Assembly: GCA_017454585.1 (NCBI GenBank)
Contig: JAFTCU010000272.1
Location: 1 to 22,290 of the forward strand
DNA: 22,290 nucleotides
Reading direction: 5' to 3'
DNA from: Thermoguttaceae bacterium
Lineage (GTDB): Bacteria > Planctomycetota > Planctomycetia > Pirellulales > Thermoguttaceae
This document shows, one piece after another, positions 1 through 7,992 of the stretch. The notes beneath the pieces are model-generated. The model was not told the origin of the DNA, ran no database searches, and saw only the letters and a program-made list of their open reading frames with translations. A program made the translations under genes and the position numbers. Positions within the stretch are counted from its first letter, which is position 1; each line of letters begins with the position of its first letter.

Positions 1-428
1 ATCGAGTCCTTCGGCCCGTTCCCGTAGGATTGGTAGAAAAGATGGACCTGGTCATCCCAGACTTTGGCGCACGGGGCGCCGCAGCCGTTCGAGTCCGTGT
101 CGCCGAGCGGCTTCATCACGCCAGCGAAGGTCCAGTGCGTCAGGTCGGTACTCTCCGCGATCCCGATCGCCAGACAGCAGCCGGAAACTTTCGGGTCCCG
201 CGGGAAGAGCGAGAAGTACATCAAGTAGCGGTCCTTGAACCAGACCACGGTCGGGTCCTTGGCCTTCTGCGCTTTCCACTCGGAGTCTTTCAGTTCGTCC
301 CCGGCGGGAAATTTCATCTCCGGGTTCCGGATCGGCCCGAAATCGGCGGGCGTGATGGCCTCGAACTCCTCCGCCCAGACCGTCAGACCCATAAACAGAG
401 CGAGAAAGAAAAATACAAATTTTTTCAT
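1..428 (-). CDS. exported glycosidase-like (GH43/GH32-type five-bladed beta-propeller) protein, 3' part outside window
   Basis: The reading frame opens at the ATG at 428-426 and runs off the window edge without a stop, giving 142 residues. AGGAG lies 7 nt before the ATG. The product begins with a Sec signal peptide (MKKFVFFFLALFMGLTVWAEE). It continues with propeller-glycosidase features: DPTVVWFKDRYLMYFS (an Asp-Pro in the first blade followed by the Y-x-M-Y-F strand), STDLTHWTFAG, and GCGAPCAKVWDDQVHLFYQSYG, which resembles the second-blade GAP/W-D motif of clan GH-F/GH-J enzymes. It probably acts on glycans in the periplasm or outside the cell; the substrate cannot be read from this fragment. 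It starts 29 nt after the stop of the upstream phosphatase-fold gene and is probably co-transcribed with it. Family assignment is moderate because only the first two blades are visible. Confidence 0.68.
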   Translation of the reverse strand, partial: MKKFVFFFLALFMGLTVWAEEFEAITPADFGPIRNPEMKFPAGDELKDSEWKAQKAKDPTVVWFKDRYLMYFSLFPRDPKVSGCCLAIGIAESTDLTHWTFAGVMKPLGDTDSNGCGAPCAKVWDDQVHLFYQSYGNGPKDS

Positions 429-457
429 GCAAAAGCTCCTGAATGGTCAAACTTTCC

Positions 458-1396
458 CTAAAATTCCATCACCGCGTCGATCGGGTAGTGGTCGGACGGG
501 TAAATGTCCGTCTTGTCGCGGATGATCTTCGCCGACTTGACTTTCAGATCACCGTACATTAATATATAGTCGATTTTTTCACTGAATTTGACCGTCCCGT
601 AACCGTGGAAGGTCTGAACGTCTTTCTCATCGGGATTCACTACACGGAAAGTATCGACCATGGCGATCGGGCCTTTCACGTCTTTAGCCTGAATTTCCGC
701 TTCTTCGCCCTTCAGGTACTTGAGCGCCTGAGAGCGTTCACCCGAGTTGAAGTCACCCGTAACGAACGCGATCTCGCCCGGTTTCACGTGCTTCACGATG
801 AAATCAGAAATGGCGACACCGGCCAGTTGGCGGGCTTTTTCACTCACGTGGTCGAAGTGCGTGTTAATGAAGTAAACCACGCGGCCCGTGCGTTTCCCGT
901 CGGCCAGTTCGTGGAATTTTCCCCAAACGACCGTGCGCGGGCAGGCGTTTTCCCACGTGATCGACTGCGGGACGTCCGGCGTGTCGGAGAGCCAGAAGAC
1001 ACCGTGCTCCTGCTCGTCCATTTCCCAGCGGTCCTTGCGCCACATGATCGGGGTGGACTCGCCTTCCGTCTCGGAGACCATACGCGAACGGGTCAGCAGG
1101 CCGTACTCGGGAAGCAGCGCTTTCAGGTCTTCCACCTGATTGAGGCCCGGTTTCTGCGTGATGATCGCTTCCTGGATCCCGATGAAATCGTAATCACCGG
1201 CGCGCATGATTTCAGAAACTTGGGTTTTACGGTATTTCCATTCCGTCGGTTTGCCGATTTCGCCGTAACTCAGACGAATATTAAAGGAAAGTATCTTCAA
1301 CTCTTTCGCAGAGTCATCCGCCCGGACGGTGGTGAGGTTAAAGCAGAACGTAAAAATCAGAGCCAGAGCGGCTCCCAAAACGGCGAGTTTTTTCAT
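458..1396 (-). CDS. exported endonuclease/exonuclease/phosphatase (EEP) family protein
   Basis: A 312-residue protein with a cleavable signal peptide ending near VRADDS (about residue 26). The metal-dependent EEP active site is complete: ILSFNIR (N39), DFIGIQEA (E76), INTHFDHVS (H180), VTGDFNS (D215, N217), KIDYIL (D276) and SDHYPI (D302, H303). This fold covers DNase I-like nucleases, inositol or sphingomyelin phosphatases and related phosphodiesterases. The secreted, about 310-residue type common in planctomycetes and Bacteroidetes is usually of unknown substrate. GGAG sits 7 nt before the ATG. It is the first gene of a minus-strand pair with the glycosidase-like gene, suggesting extracellular breakdown of a phosphorylated or glycan substrate, which is inference. 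The family is certain; the substrate is not. Confidence 0.9.
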   Translation of the reverse strand: MKKLAVLGAALALIFTFCFNLTTVRADDSAKELKILSFNIRLSYGEIGKPTEWKYRKTQVSEIMRAGDYDFIGIQEAIITQKPGLNQVEDLKALLPEYGLLTRSRMVSETEGESTPIMWRKDRWEMDEQEHGVFWLSDTPDVPQSITWENACPRTVVWGKFHELADGKRTGRVVYFINTHFDHVSEKARQLAGVAISDFIVKHVKPGEIAFVTGDFNSGERSQALKYLKGEEAEIQAKDVKGPIAMVDTFRVVNPDEKDVQTFHGYGTVKFSEKIDYILMYGDLKVKSAKIIRDKTDIYPSDHYPIDAVMEF

Positions 1397-1452
1397 GATT
1401 TGACTCCTTGGTGAGGGTAAACAAAACGGTGATTAAATGGATCACTTTTGGA

Positions 1453-1481
1453 ATTATACCCGAAACGTAAAAAAGTTTCAA
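1453..1481 (-). promoter_or_regulatory. sigma70-type promoter for the EEP/glycosidase-like pair
   Basis: On the minus strand TTGAAA (1481-1476), a 17-nt spacer and a perfect TATAAT (1458-1453) precede the EEP start at 1396. The predicted transcript starts near 1446, giving a leader of about 50 nt. Confidence 0.6.
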
Positions 1482-1683
1482 GCGTCCCACCCCCCTAAAA
1501 AACGTCATTTTATTCATTAAAACCAGAATAAATGGAAATTTCGTTACAACCCGAAAATTTTACTCAACTTTACAAATAAAACGTCCGAAAGATTAAAAGA
1601 CAGACCGATATGGTTTTCCAGAAACGCTAAACCTGAGATTTACGCCGAAAGAAAAGAGCTTCAACAAGCTTGAGGGCAGAATC

Positions 1684-4038
1684 ATGAAAAAGTTTAACCC
1701 TATACCCAAAACCTCCATTTTGTACTTCGTGACGTTTATCGTCGTCTTGAGTCTCTCGCTCTCCGTCTGTACGGAAAACGTGGACGCAGTGCCGCCTCAG
1801 CCACGAAGCGCAACTCATAAGACAGAATCACAGCCATCTGGTTCTTTCTTTGGGGCGTTTCATCATCCTTCCAAAGAAACCACCACTGGAAAACAGACTT
1901 CTCAACCGAAGTCCGGGGGAGTCCATCGTTCTAAAGAGGTCGTAACCTCCAAAGAAGAAAAAGCCTCGAAGCCTTGGAAGCCGTTCGATAAACTGTTTGG
2001 TGGTTTCGTGAAAAAAGACACCCCGGAAAATACCAAAAAAATCAAAGTTCCCGCCGGCGGAGAAAAGAAAAGCTCTGGCGATGCGGCAGTCGCTTCGGAT
2101 TCCGAATCCAAAGGTTCTGCAAAGGGACAAAAAATTTCCAGAGATAAACTCCCGAAAGACATTCCCTCGGATGCTGTCATTCTTTCGGATTCCAAGGTTT
2201 CTGACGATGGTGTCCTTGAAGAAGCCGAAGAGTCTCCAGAGACGGTACAAAACCTGGTGAAAGAAGCGGAAAACAGTTCTGCTTCCAAAACCGCCAAGGG
2301 TGAAGATGAAGAGAATCCGAATCTTATACTGGAACCGGATGATTCCATCGTTAACTCGATCAACGAGGAAATCACATCCTCCATCAACTCCGAAGAGAAA
2401 AATGAGGAAAATGAAGAGGAAAAATCAGAGGAAAACGAACTTGATAATTGGAATCAAACCGTACCTGACCTGGATTTCATCGAAACCCAGAAACCTGAAC
2501 CGACGTTGAACGTTTCCCCGCAGCGGCTTACGTCTCCTGCGGAAGCCACAGACACCGTATCCCACACTCCGGCCACCAATACCCTTCGCTCACTTTCTGC
2601 CGCACCTGGCAGCTCGAAGGTCCAAATTGGTTCGCGGGTAGGCAAGCAGGTCGCGCTTCCCAAAAAGGAAGATCAGGCGGAACTCCGAATTTTCACTCGT
2701 ATCCCTGAAAATTTGCTCACAGGAGTTAAAAATCAGCTCGAGATCGAAGTCGAAAATCCCAGTAAAGCCACTTCGGAAAAAAGTACTGTCGAGGTTCAGA
2801 TTCCCATCTGGATGCAGGTCCTTAAAATGGAATCCGAAAAAGGGATCGTCAAAATCGTTCCTGGGGAAAACTCTGAAGATCAGAGATGTACCTGGTTCGT
2901 TGGTGACCTCAAACCGGGAGCCCGGGAAAAAATGGTACTTCAGGTAGTTCCACAGCGGAAAAATGCTGCCAATATCGCAGTTTCCTGGAGTAACCAGCAG
3001 GTTTCCAGTAATCAAACCATCGTTTCCGAGGACCCGGAAATCCGAATGGAAATCCTCGGCCCGAGCAGTGTATTGGAAGGAAAAGAGACCAAGGTCAGTA
3101 TTCAGGTTTCCAATACCGGAAAATGTGGCGTCAGTGACCTGAATCTGGTTTGCAGCGCGGAAGGGTGTCAGTCCCAGAAATACTTTGTTCCGGGAATCCC
3201 GTACATCGGCCCCGGCGAAAAGAAAGTGGTCGATCTGAGCATCAAGCCAGCCTCCCGTGAAAAGATGAAAATTCACGTCGATGCAATGATTCAAAACCAG
3301 ACTTTCAGCCAAAGCAACCTGGAAATCACGGTGAATTACACAGACCTTCAAATCCGAATCCAGAATCCGGAAACCTGTTTTGTGGGAATTAACCAGAAAA
3401 TCCCGGTGGAAATTTACAACTCGGGTAATGTTCCGCTTGAAGGGTGCAGTCTCTGCGTGGAACTCCCACCTCAGCTGGAATTTGCCGGCGAATCCCTCGG
3501 CGCGTTCCAACAGGATTCCGCTTCAGGCCTGATGATGATGGACATGATGCCCTTGCCCGCTGGCGCAGCAAAGACTTATACCCTGGACCTCAAAATCAAA
3601 GAGGAAGGAAATCCGGAAATTCCACTCGGAATTCTCGCCAACTCAAGGACGATTGCCCAAGCCAGGATCCCGCTTCAAATTGAAGGTGTAGCAAACGTGC
3701 AAATGGAACTGAACGTTCCTTCCGGAGCCCTTACAGCCCTGGAACCCGGTACTTACGAAATCCGACTCGTAAATACGGGAACCCAAAAAATCGACGATGG
3801 AAAACTGTATGTTTTCTTCTCGGAGGGTTTCGAGCCACAAGCCACTTTCAACGGCGGCAAAATCCTCGAAGGTGGGATCGTCATGTTCGACGTCATGCCT
3901 CTGGTCCCGGGCGAAAGTCATACGTTCCAGATTCAGGCACAGGTCAATGAACGCGGCAACTACCCGATCCGCTGCCAGCTCAAGAGCGAAAAGTACCATC
4001 TGGATCTGCTCCAGCAGGGAACCGCGATTTTCAGGTAA
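1684..4038 (+). CDS. large exported DUF11/CARDB-like repeat protein with a long charged linker
   Basis: A 784-residue protein. The N-terminus is basic then hydrophobic (MKKFNPIPK, then a membrane-spanning stretch at about 12-30), so a signal peptide or anchor is likely. LSVC at about 26-29 does not fit a lipobox well because Val precedes the Cys. Residues about 40-330 are low complexity: a Lys/Ser/Pro-rich part followed by a strongly acidic Glu/Asn part. From about 335 to the end lie four or so Ig-like repeats of the DUF11 type, each carrying an E-V-x-N-P / V-S-N-T-G / I-Y-N-S-G-N / L-V-N-T-G strand and a P-G-x-x-K/H turn. Such modules are typical of planctomycete cell-surface proteins. No catalytic motif is visible; a structural or adhesive envelope role is inferred. 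GAGGG lies about 8 nt before the ATG. A long stem (4068-4104) follows the stop. Confidence 0.75.
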   Translation: MKKFNPIPKTSILYFVTFIVVLSLSLSVCTENVDAVPPQPRSATHKTESQPSGSFFGAFHHPSKETTTGKQTSQPKSGGVHRSKEVVTSKEEKASKPWKPFDKLFGGFVKKDTPENTKKIKVPAGGEKKSSGDAAVASDSESKGSAKGQKISRDKLPKDIPSDAVILSDSKVSDDGVLEEAEESPETVQNLVKEAENSSASKTAKGEDEENPNLILEPDDSIVNSINEEITSSINSEEKNEENEEEKSEENELDNWNQTVPDLDFIETQKPEPTLNVSPQRLTSPAEATDTVSHTPATNTLRSLSAAPGSSKVQIGSRVGKQVALPKKEDQAELRIFTRIPENLLTGVKNQLEIEVENPSKATSEKSTVEVQIPIWMQVLKMESEKGIVKIVPGENSEDQRCTWFVGDLKPGAREKMVLQVVPQRKNAANIAVSWSNQQVSSNQTIVSEDPEIRMEILGPSSVLEGKETKVSIQVSNTGKCGVSDLNLVCSAEGCQSQKYFVPGIPYIGPGEKKVVDLSIKPASREKMKIHVDAMIQNQTFSQSNLEITVNYTDLQIRIQNPETCFVGINQKIPVEIYNSGNVPLEGCSLCVELPPQLEFAGESLGAFQQDSASGLMMMDMMPLPAGAAKTYTLDLKIKEEGNPEIPLGILANSRTIAQARIPLQIEGVANVQMELNVPSGALTALEPGTYEIRLVNTGTQKIDDGKLYVFFSEGFEPQATFNGGKILEGGIVMFDVMPLVPGESHTFQIQAQVNERGNYPIRCQLKSEKYHLDLLQQGTAIFR

Positions 4039-4067
4039 ACATTCAGATTGTTGCCCGAAAAGGCTTC

Positions 4068-4104
4068 TTTCAGAGTACGGCCATTTTTCAGCCGTGCTCT
4101 GAAA
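4068..4104. terminator. 14-bp stem-loop just after the DUF11-repeat gene
   Basis: Arms at 4068-4081 and 4091-4104 pair over 14 positions with one G-T wobble around a 9-nt loop, 29 nt after the stop. No U-tract follows on the plus strand, so it may be an RNA-stabilising stem or a factor-assisted terminator rather than a classical intrinsic terminator. Confidence 0.45.
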
Positions 4105-4188
4105 TATTCGTTAAAGTCCCACTCATCATCAAACTTTTTACAGATTTTCCGACTGTTTTAACTGATTGGATTTTTTCCTTTTTCGCGT

Positions 4189-4218
4189 CCCGCTTCCCTA
4201 AGAGATTGGTGAAGCGGG
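4189..4218. repeat. 8-bp inverted repeat upstream of the small coiled-coil gene
   Basis: CCCGCTTC (4189-4196) and GAAGCGGG (4211-4218) are perfect complements around 14 nt. The stem lies 65 nt before the ATG of the 58-residue gene and could be a leader stem or an operator. The rest of 4105-4283 is AT-rich with no other recognisable element. Confidence 0.3.
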
Positions 4219-4283
4219 GATTATAAAGCCGATAAAATCAGCAAGTTTTATTTACTGAAAACGGTTTTAGAAAAGAGGCGGAA

Positions 4284-4460
4284 ATGAGTAGCGAAACGGC
4301 AGAAGTCGATTACCTTCAGGAACTTTCCAATCATCATGATGAAGTCATGAAAAAACTGGATGAGCTGGAAAAGAAAATCACTTTAACGCTGGACGAATAC
4401 CTCGGGAAAGTTGAGGCTATCACGAACGATGTCCTCACCAAAGATATCGATAACCAGTAA
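4284..4460 (+). CDS. small acidic coiled-coil protein, unknown function
   Basis: The 58-residue reading frame runs from ATG 4284 to TAA 4460. A good Shine-Dalgarno-like AGAGGCGGA directly precedes the ATG, and an intrinsic terminator lies 22 nt after the stop, both of which argue for a real gene. The product starts MSSETAEVDYLQELSNHHDE and is almost entirely alpha-helical by composition, with heptad-like Leu/Val/Ile spacing (VMKKLDELEKKITLTLDEYL). It has no signal peptide, membrane segment or cysteine, so it should be a small cytoplasmic coiled coil that may oligomerise or bind a partner. I do not recognise a family. It may be co-transcribed with the DUF11-repeat gene 245 nt upstream or have its own start site. 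Confidence 0.6.
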   Translation: MSSETAEVDYLQELSNHHDEVMKKLDELEKKITLTLDEYLGKVEAITNDVLTKDIDNQ

Positions 4461-4482
4461 TTAAAAGTCCTATAAATAATTT

Positions 4483-4511
4483 CGGGGGCCGTTTGACCCC
4501 CGTTTTTTTTT
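4483..4511 (+). terminator. intrinsic terminator after the small coiled-coil gene
   Basis: CGGGGG (4483-4488) pairs with CCCCCG (4497-4502) around an 8-nt loop and is followed by nine T residues (4503-4511). It separates the plus-strand gene from the convergent DUF1559 gene, whose stop is at 4514. Confidence 0.85.
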
Positions 4512-4513
4512 AC

Positions 4514-5521
4514 TTATTTAACTTCTTTTTCCAAATCGATCACTTCTCCGCCGTCACGCGTCGCAAGACGTTTCAGAACCGGCACATCGATTTCATCATT
4601 CAGATAATGTACGCTGGCATCACCATACGCAAACGTCACACCATCCGAGTGCGGCGATCGGAAGGGGAAGTGATTGAACGGCACACTGGTTTTGGTCGTG
4701 CCCTGGTCATTACGGTCGCACTTCTGATTCAGGCCCCAGCGTACCGCCTTCGCGCAATAGAGTGTCCTGGAAGTATTATCATGGCAGCCGAAAAGCCAAG
4801 GACGGTTTCCTCCCGGATATTTGCTGTGTTCTTTTCCGGGGGAATCGATCTGGATCATTTCGCCGAACATTAATGTATTGCTCATTCCGTCCTTTACGAG
4901 AGCGATCGGGGTATCTTCCCCAAAACGAATCATCCCGTTATCAGGAATTCTCCCGTACCAGGAATCTTTCCCGGTCGGAATTTTGAATTTTTCAGAATCT
5001 TTCACGCCGTTATTATCGGCCGCAGTAATGTACGCGCCGTTCACAGCATCGTAGGTTTTCAGAGCGCCTTTTTCATACGTTGCACCCGTTTCACAAACAC
5101 CAGCTTCCCCCCAGCTCGGGCAGAGGAACGTCGAAATCTCCGTCATCAGTACGGATTTACCAACCGCCGTCGCGACAAAACCCATATACCCTTTATCGAA
5201 ATCGATCATTTCGTAAAGCGGCTTCTGATCCAGATACGGAAGCAGATACGCATGAACTCCGTAATCGTTATACCCCTTCCAATACTGATTCGGATGCTTG
5301 TCGTAATAGGTTGGGCCGGACGCTGGCGGTAAACCGCTATGTGCCGAGATGTAGTTATGCGTAGCGGTTCCGAGCTGCTTCAGCTTGTTGGTGCATTGCA
5401 TCCGGCGAGCGGACTCTCTGGCCATCTGAACTGCCGGGAGAAGCAATCCCACTAAAAGCCCAATAATCGCGATGACGACAAGTAACTCGACGAGCGTAAA
5501 GCCTTTTTTATCTTTAAACAT
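4514..5521 (-). CDS. DUF1559 protein with prepilin-type N-terminal methylation/cleavage domain
   Basis: Taking the ATG at 5521-5519 gives 335 residues. The frame is open 13 codons further upstream, but only the internal start puts the basic MFKDKKG directly before the prepilin helix. An AGGT lies 8 nt before it. The N-terminus GFTLVELLVVIAIIGLLVGLLLPAV is a type IV pilin/pseudopilin signal with the usual G before the FTLVE cleavage site, followed by ESARRMQCTNKLKQLG. The rest is the DUF1559 domain (about residues 35-320), ending in an H-x9-D-A variant of the family's H-x9-DG motif (PHSDGVTFAYGDASVHYL). Planctomycetes carry many paralogues, presumably processed by a prepilin peptidase and displayed on the envelope; their individual functions are unknown. 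It is convergent with the small coiled-coil gene. Confidence 0.92.
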   Translation of the reverse strand: MFKDKKGFTLVELLVVIAIIGLLVGLLLPAVQMARESARRMQCTNKLKQLGTATHNYISAHSGLPPASGPTYYDKHPNQYWKGYNDYGVHAYLLPYLDQKPLYEMIDFDKGYMGFVATAVGKSVLMTEISTFLCPSWGEAGVCETGATYEKGALKTYDAVNGAYITAADNNGVKDSEKFKIPTGKDSWYGRIPDNGMIRFGEDTPIALVKDGMSNTLMFGEMIQIDSPGKEHSKYPGGNRPWLFGCHDNTSRTLYCAKAVRWGLNQKCDRNDQGTTKTSVPFNHFPFRSPHSDGVTFAYGDASVHYLNDEIDVPVLKRLATRDGGEVIDLEKEVK

Positions 5522-5572
5522 ACCAAGACCTGAATTCCTGTAAATTAATCCGGGCATCAATTCTTTTATTAT

Positions 5573-5600
5573 ATTATACTCACCTTGATTAAAATTGCAA
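5573..5600 (-). promoter_or_regulatory. promoter for the first DUF1559 gene
   Basis: Minus-strand TTGCAA (5600-5595), a 16-nt spacer and TATAAT (5578-5573), with a second overlapping TATAAT at 5573-5568. The expected transcript starts near 5565, about 45 nt before the ATG, downstream of the longer alternative start region. Confidence 0.5.
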
Positions 5601-5660
5601 GCAGTTTTTTTCCAAAATCAGATAATTCTTTCTTTTTTTTAAAATATTACGTGGAAAAAC

Positions 5661-5689
5661 TTGACAAAAAATCCTGAATTGATTACAAT
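5661..5689 (+). promoter_or_regulatory. near-consensus sigma70 promoter for the Tat-exported aldo/keto-reductase-like gene
   Basis: TTGACA (5661-5666), exactly 17 nt, then TACAAT (5684-5689). The transcript would start near 5696, giving a leader of about 50 nt without a Shine-Dalgarno sequence. Confidence 0.7.
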
Positions 5690-5745
5690 AAATAAAGATT
5701 CATAACTTTTTGTCGTAAATATTCATTTTCCTACTTCATTTCATC

Positions 5746-6846
5746 ATGAACAAAGAAAACTCTCAACCGAACCGGCGCGAAGCGCTGCGTAAAATGGCGA
5801 TGATCCCAGCCGCGGGTGTCGCCTCCATCTCCGTCATTCGGAGTTTTGAGGAAAAATGCCTCGCCGAAGAAGTCACCTCTGGTGAGAAAAAAGAGTCCAT
5901 TCAGGGCGAATCAGGTGCGACCCGCACGAGTTTCACCCCACCGAAACGGCCTCATCTGAAAGAAAAGGTTCCCATGTCGCGTATCGGAAACCTGAACGTC
6001 AGTCGCATGATCCTCGGTGGAAACCTCATCGGCGGCTGGGCGCATGCCCGTGACCTGATCTACGTCTCCGACCTGGTGAAGGCGTACCACACCGAGCAGA
6101 AGGTTTACGAAACGTTTTACCTCGCCGAGCAGTGCGGGATCAACACTTTCCTCGGACACTACAGCCTCTTCAAACTGGTTGAAGGCTACTGGAAGTGGAC
6201 CAAGGGCAAAATGCAGTTCATCGCCGACATCGGCTGCCAGCCGGAAGAACTGCTTGACACAGTCAAGAAGGCGATCGATATGGGTTCGGCTGCGTGTTAC
6301 ATTCAGGGCGAAACCTCTGACCGAATCGCTCGTGAGGGAAAGCTGGACCTTTATCCGAAAGCAATGCAAATCATCCGTGACGCGGGAATACCTTGCGGTA
6401 TCGGCGCGCACAGGATCGAGACGCTGCGGGCTGCCGTCACAACGGGTGTTCAGCCAGATTTCTGGATGAAGACGTTCCACCATCATAATTATTGGTCTGC
6501 CAAACCCGAACAGGAACACGATAATATTTTCTGTCGGAAACCGGATGAAACGCGCGAGTGGATGAAAGACCGCAAGGAAGCGTGGATCGCGTTCAAGGTT
6601 CTGGCCGCGGGTGCGCTGCGTCCCGAGGATGGGTTCCGATACGCGCTTGAGGGTGGCGCAGACTTCCTCTGCGTCGGGATGTACGACTTCCAGCTCGTTC
6701 AGAATGTAAACACGTTCTGCAACATCTGGAACTCGAAACTCAACCGGGAGCGTCCGTTTATAACGCCCATGATTGACCGCAAAGAACTGTTGAAAGAGGA
6801 ACGCGAAGCGAGCAGGAATGCCGAAGAAGGTGAAGAAGATGCGTAA
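5746..6846 (+). CDS. Tat-exported aldo/keto-reductase-like (TIM-barrel) protein
   Basis: A 366-residue protein. The N-terminus NRREALRKMAMIPAAGVASIS carries a twin-arginine pair (R10, R11) before a mildly hydrophobic stretch, so Tat export of a folded, possibly cofactor-loaded protein is expected. From about residue 76 the text resembles the first strands of an aldo/keto-reductase-type barrel: MSRIGNLNVSRMILGGNLIGGWAHARDLIYV, then AEQCGINTF, IPCGIGAHRIETLRAA, and GGADFLCVGMYDFQ near the end. The classical Asp-Tyr-Lys-His tetrad is not obvious, so it may not be a typical NADPH reductase. Family members of this type are common in planctomycetes and uncharacterised. No Shine-Dalgarno precedes the ATG despite a strong promoter. 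It converges on the PAP2 gene with only 27 nt between stops. Export is well supported; enzymatic function is not. Confidence 0.7.
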   Translation: MNKENSQPNRREALRKMAMIPAAGVASISVIRSFEEKCLAEEVTSGEKKESIQGESGATRTSFTPPKRPHLKEKVPMSRIGNLNVSRMILGGNLIGGWAHARDLIYVSDLVKAYHTEQKVYETFYLAEQCGINTFLGHYSLFKLVEGYWKWTKGKMQFIADIGCQPEELLDTVKKAIDMGSAACYIQGETSDRIAREGKLDLYPKAMQIIRDAGIPCGIGAHRIETLRAAVTTGVQPDFWMKTFHHHNYWSAKPEQEHDNIFCRKPDETREWMKDRKEAWIAFKVLAAGALRPEDGFRYALEGGADFLCVGMYDFQLVQNVNTFCNIWNSKLNRERPFITPMIDRKELLKEEREASRNAEEGEEDA

Positions 6847-6873
6847 AACAATACGTGACGTTTTTTAGTCTTT

Positions 6874-7956
6874 CTAAAACCTGATCATAAAATTCACCCC
6901 TATCGTATCGCCCGAGAAAATAGGGGTGAACGCGTAATTTGCGACTCTTGTGTGATTTGTTTCCGCTACAGCGTCACACGCCATATAGGCTATGAACCAG
7001 CCCAATCCTACTTGCGAAAGCGAGTGCATACCGTCATTCATTCTTGACCATGCCGGGAGCGTGGAGCACGTGTAGAAAAGGACCTTCAACCAGATTCGAT
7101 CCGTCATTTTGGCTGCCATAATAAACGGCACAGCGCCAACAAACGCATGACCGCTGACCCCATGCTCATGCTCGAAGGGGGTCCATCTCGTACTTCCGTA
7201 TATCGGTCTGTCAGCGCCAAGGACGTTTTGCATCACAAGTACCGGAATTGCTCCGACCAGATAAGAACGCGCCAGATTCTTCCCGTACTCTCCGACGACC
7301 TGATCCATCCAGCCCAAATTTTCATCCGTGGCAAATGCCATGAGGGTCAAACCTCCCGCAAGCGGCAGAAGGATCTTTCCTTCGCCGAAGTTTTTCCAAA
7401 AAGCTGCAAAATCGTCTGAACCTGAACTTCGTACCTTGTCCTGATACCACTCGTGGATATCCATATCGGCCTCCGTATTGGCCAACGGCGCGGCAATTCC
7501 TAAAGCGATCAAAAACCGGATTCCGTTCCAGACCGAGTAGTAATGTTTGTAGTCCATAACAACATCCCGGCAAAACGCTCGTCCCTCATCTCCGAAGTGT
7601 TGCCAGAATTCTTTCTCAGCGGTCGTTTCCTCCATGATCAAGTTCAGATTCTGCTTGAAATAATTCGGGGGTTCAGTACCTGGAACGTCAGACCAATCGT
7701 TAGAAGCCTTCTTTAATGGCGGTGTTTTCATTTCAAATTTTGAGATAACAGAAGGATTCTGCGTTCCGCAGTAATTCTGCTCCTCACAAATTTCGGACTG
7801 ATTACTAACACTGGAAAAATATGAAATATTTTTTTCCTGGTAAAAAAAGGGCGTTTCTGGTGTTTCATTACATATCAATATCTGCCCATTCAGATGATTC
7901 TGACCAATCACCTGAATGAAAAACATTGAACAAAGGATAAAAACCAAATGACGCAT
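6874..7956 (-). CDS. PAP2-superfamily (phosphatidic acid phosphatase type 2) membrane protein with altered catalytic motifs
   Basis: Start chosen at ATG 7956-7954 (360 residues). An adjacent ATG lies at 7959; AGGTG is placed better for 7956. The longest open frame starts at 8010, but this is upstream of the predicted transcript start near 7986. The N-terminus MRHLVFILCSMFFIQVIGQ is a signal peptide. Several hydrophobic segments follow, then the PAP2 core: GADRPIYGS (C1), VSGHAFVGAVPF (C2, His present) and SRMNDGMHSLSQVGLGWFIAY (C3, Arg and His present). The C1 Lys (K-x6-RP) is Gln, and the Asp expected four residues after the C3 His is Gln. Typical substrates of the family are lipid phosphates such as undecaprenyl pyrophosphate. 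The catalytic His pair is retained, so activity is possible but not assured. Confidence 0.8.
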   Translation of the reverse strand: MRHLVFILCSMFFIQVIGQNHLNGQILICNETPETPFFYQEKNISYFSSVSNQSEICEEQNYCGTQNPSVISKFEMKTPPLKKASNDWSDVPGTEPPNYFKQNLNLIMEETTAEKEFWQHFGDEGRAFCRDVVMDYKHYYSVWNGIRFLIALGIAAPLANTEADMDIHEWYQDKVRSSGSDDFAAFWKNFGEGKILLPLAGGLTLMAFATDENLGWMDQVVGEYGKNLARSYLVGAIPVLVMQNVLGADRPIYGSTRWTPFEHEHGVSGHAFVGAVPFIMAAKMTDRIWLKVLFYTCSTLPAWSRMNDGMHSLSQVGLGWFIAYMACDAVAETNHTRVANYAFTPIFSGDTIGVNFMIRF

Positions 7957-7992
7957 CATCACCTGCACGGAAAAAAATAAAAAGTCTTGTGT

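Noticed and set aside
52..450. Minus-strand 132-codon open frame at the window start
   Set aside because: Overlaps in another frame the signal-peptide-bearing glycosidase-like frame starting at 428, which has a ribosome site and family motifs.
1684..1803. Lipoprotein signal in the DUF11-repeat protein (LSVC)
   Set aside because: Val directly before the Cys does not fit the lipobox preference for Gly, Ala or Ser.
2590..3510. 306-codon minus-strand open frame opposite the DUF11-repeat gene
   Set aside because: Antisense to the repeat protein; Phe/Asn/His-rich mirror of its codon pattern.
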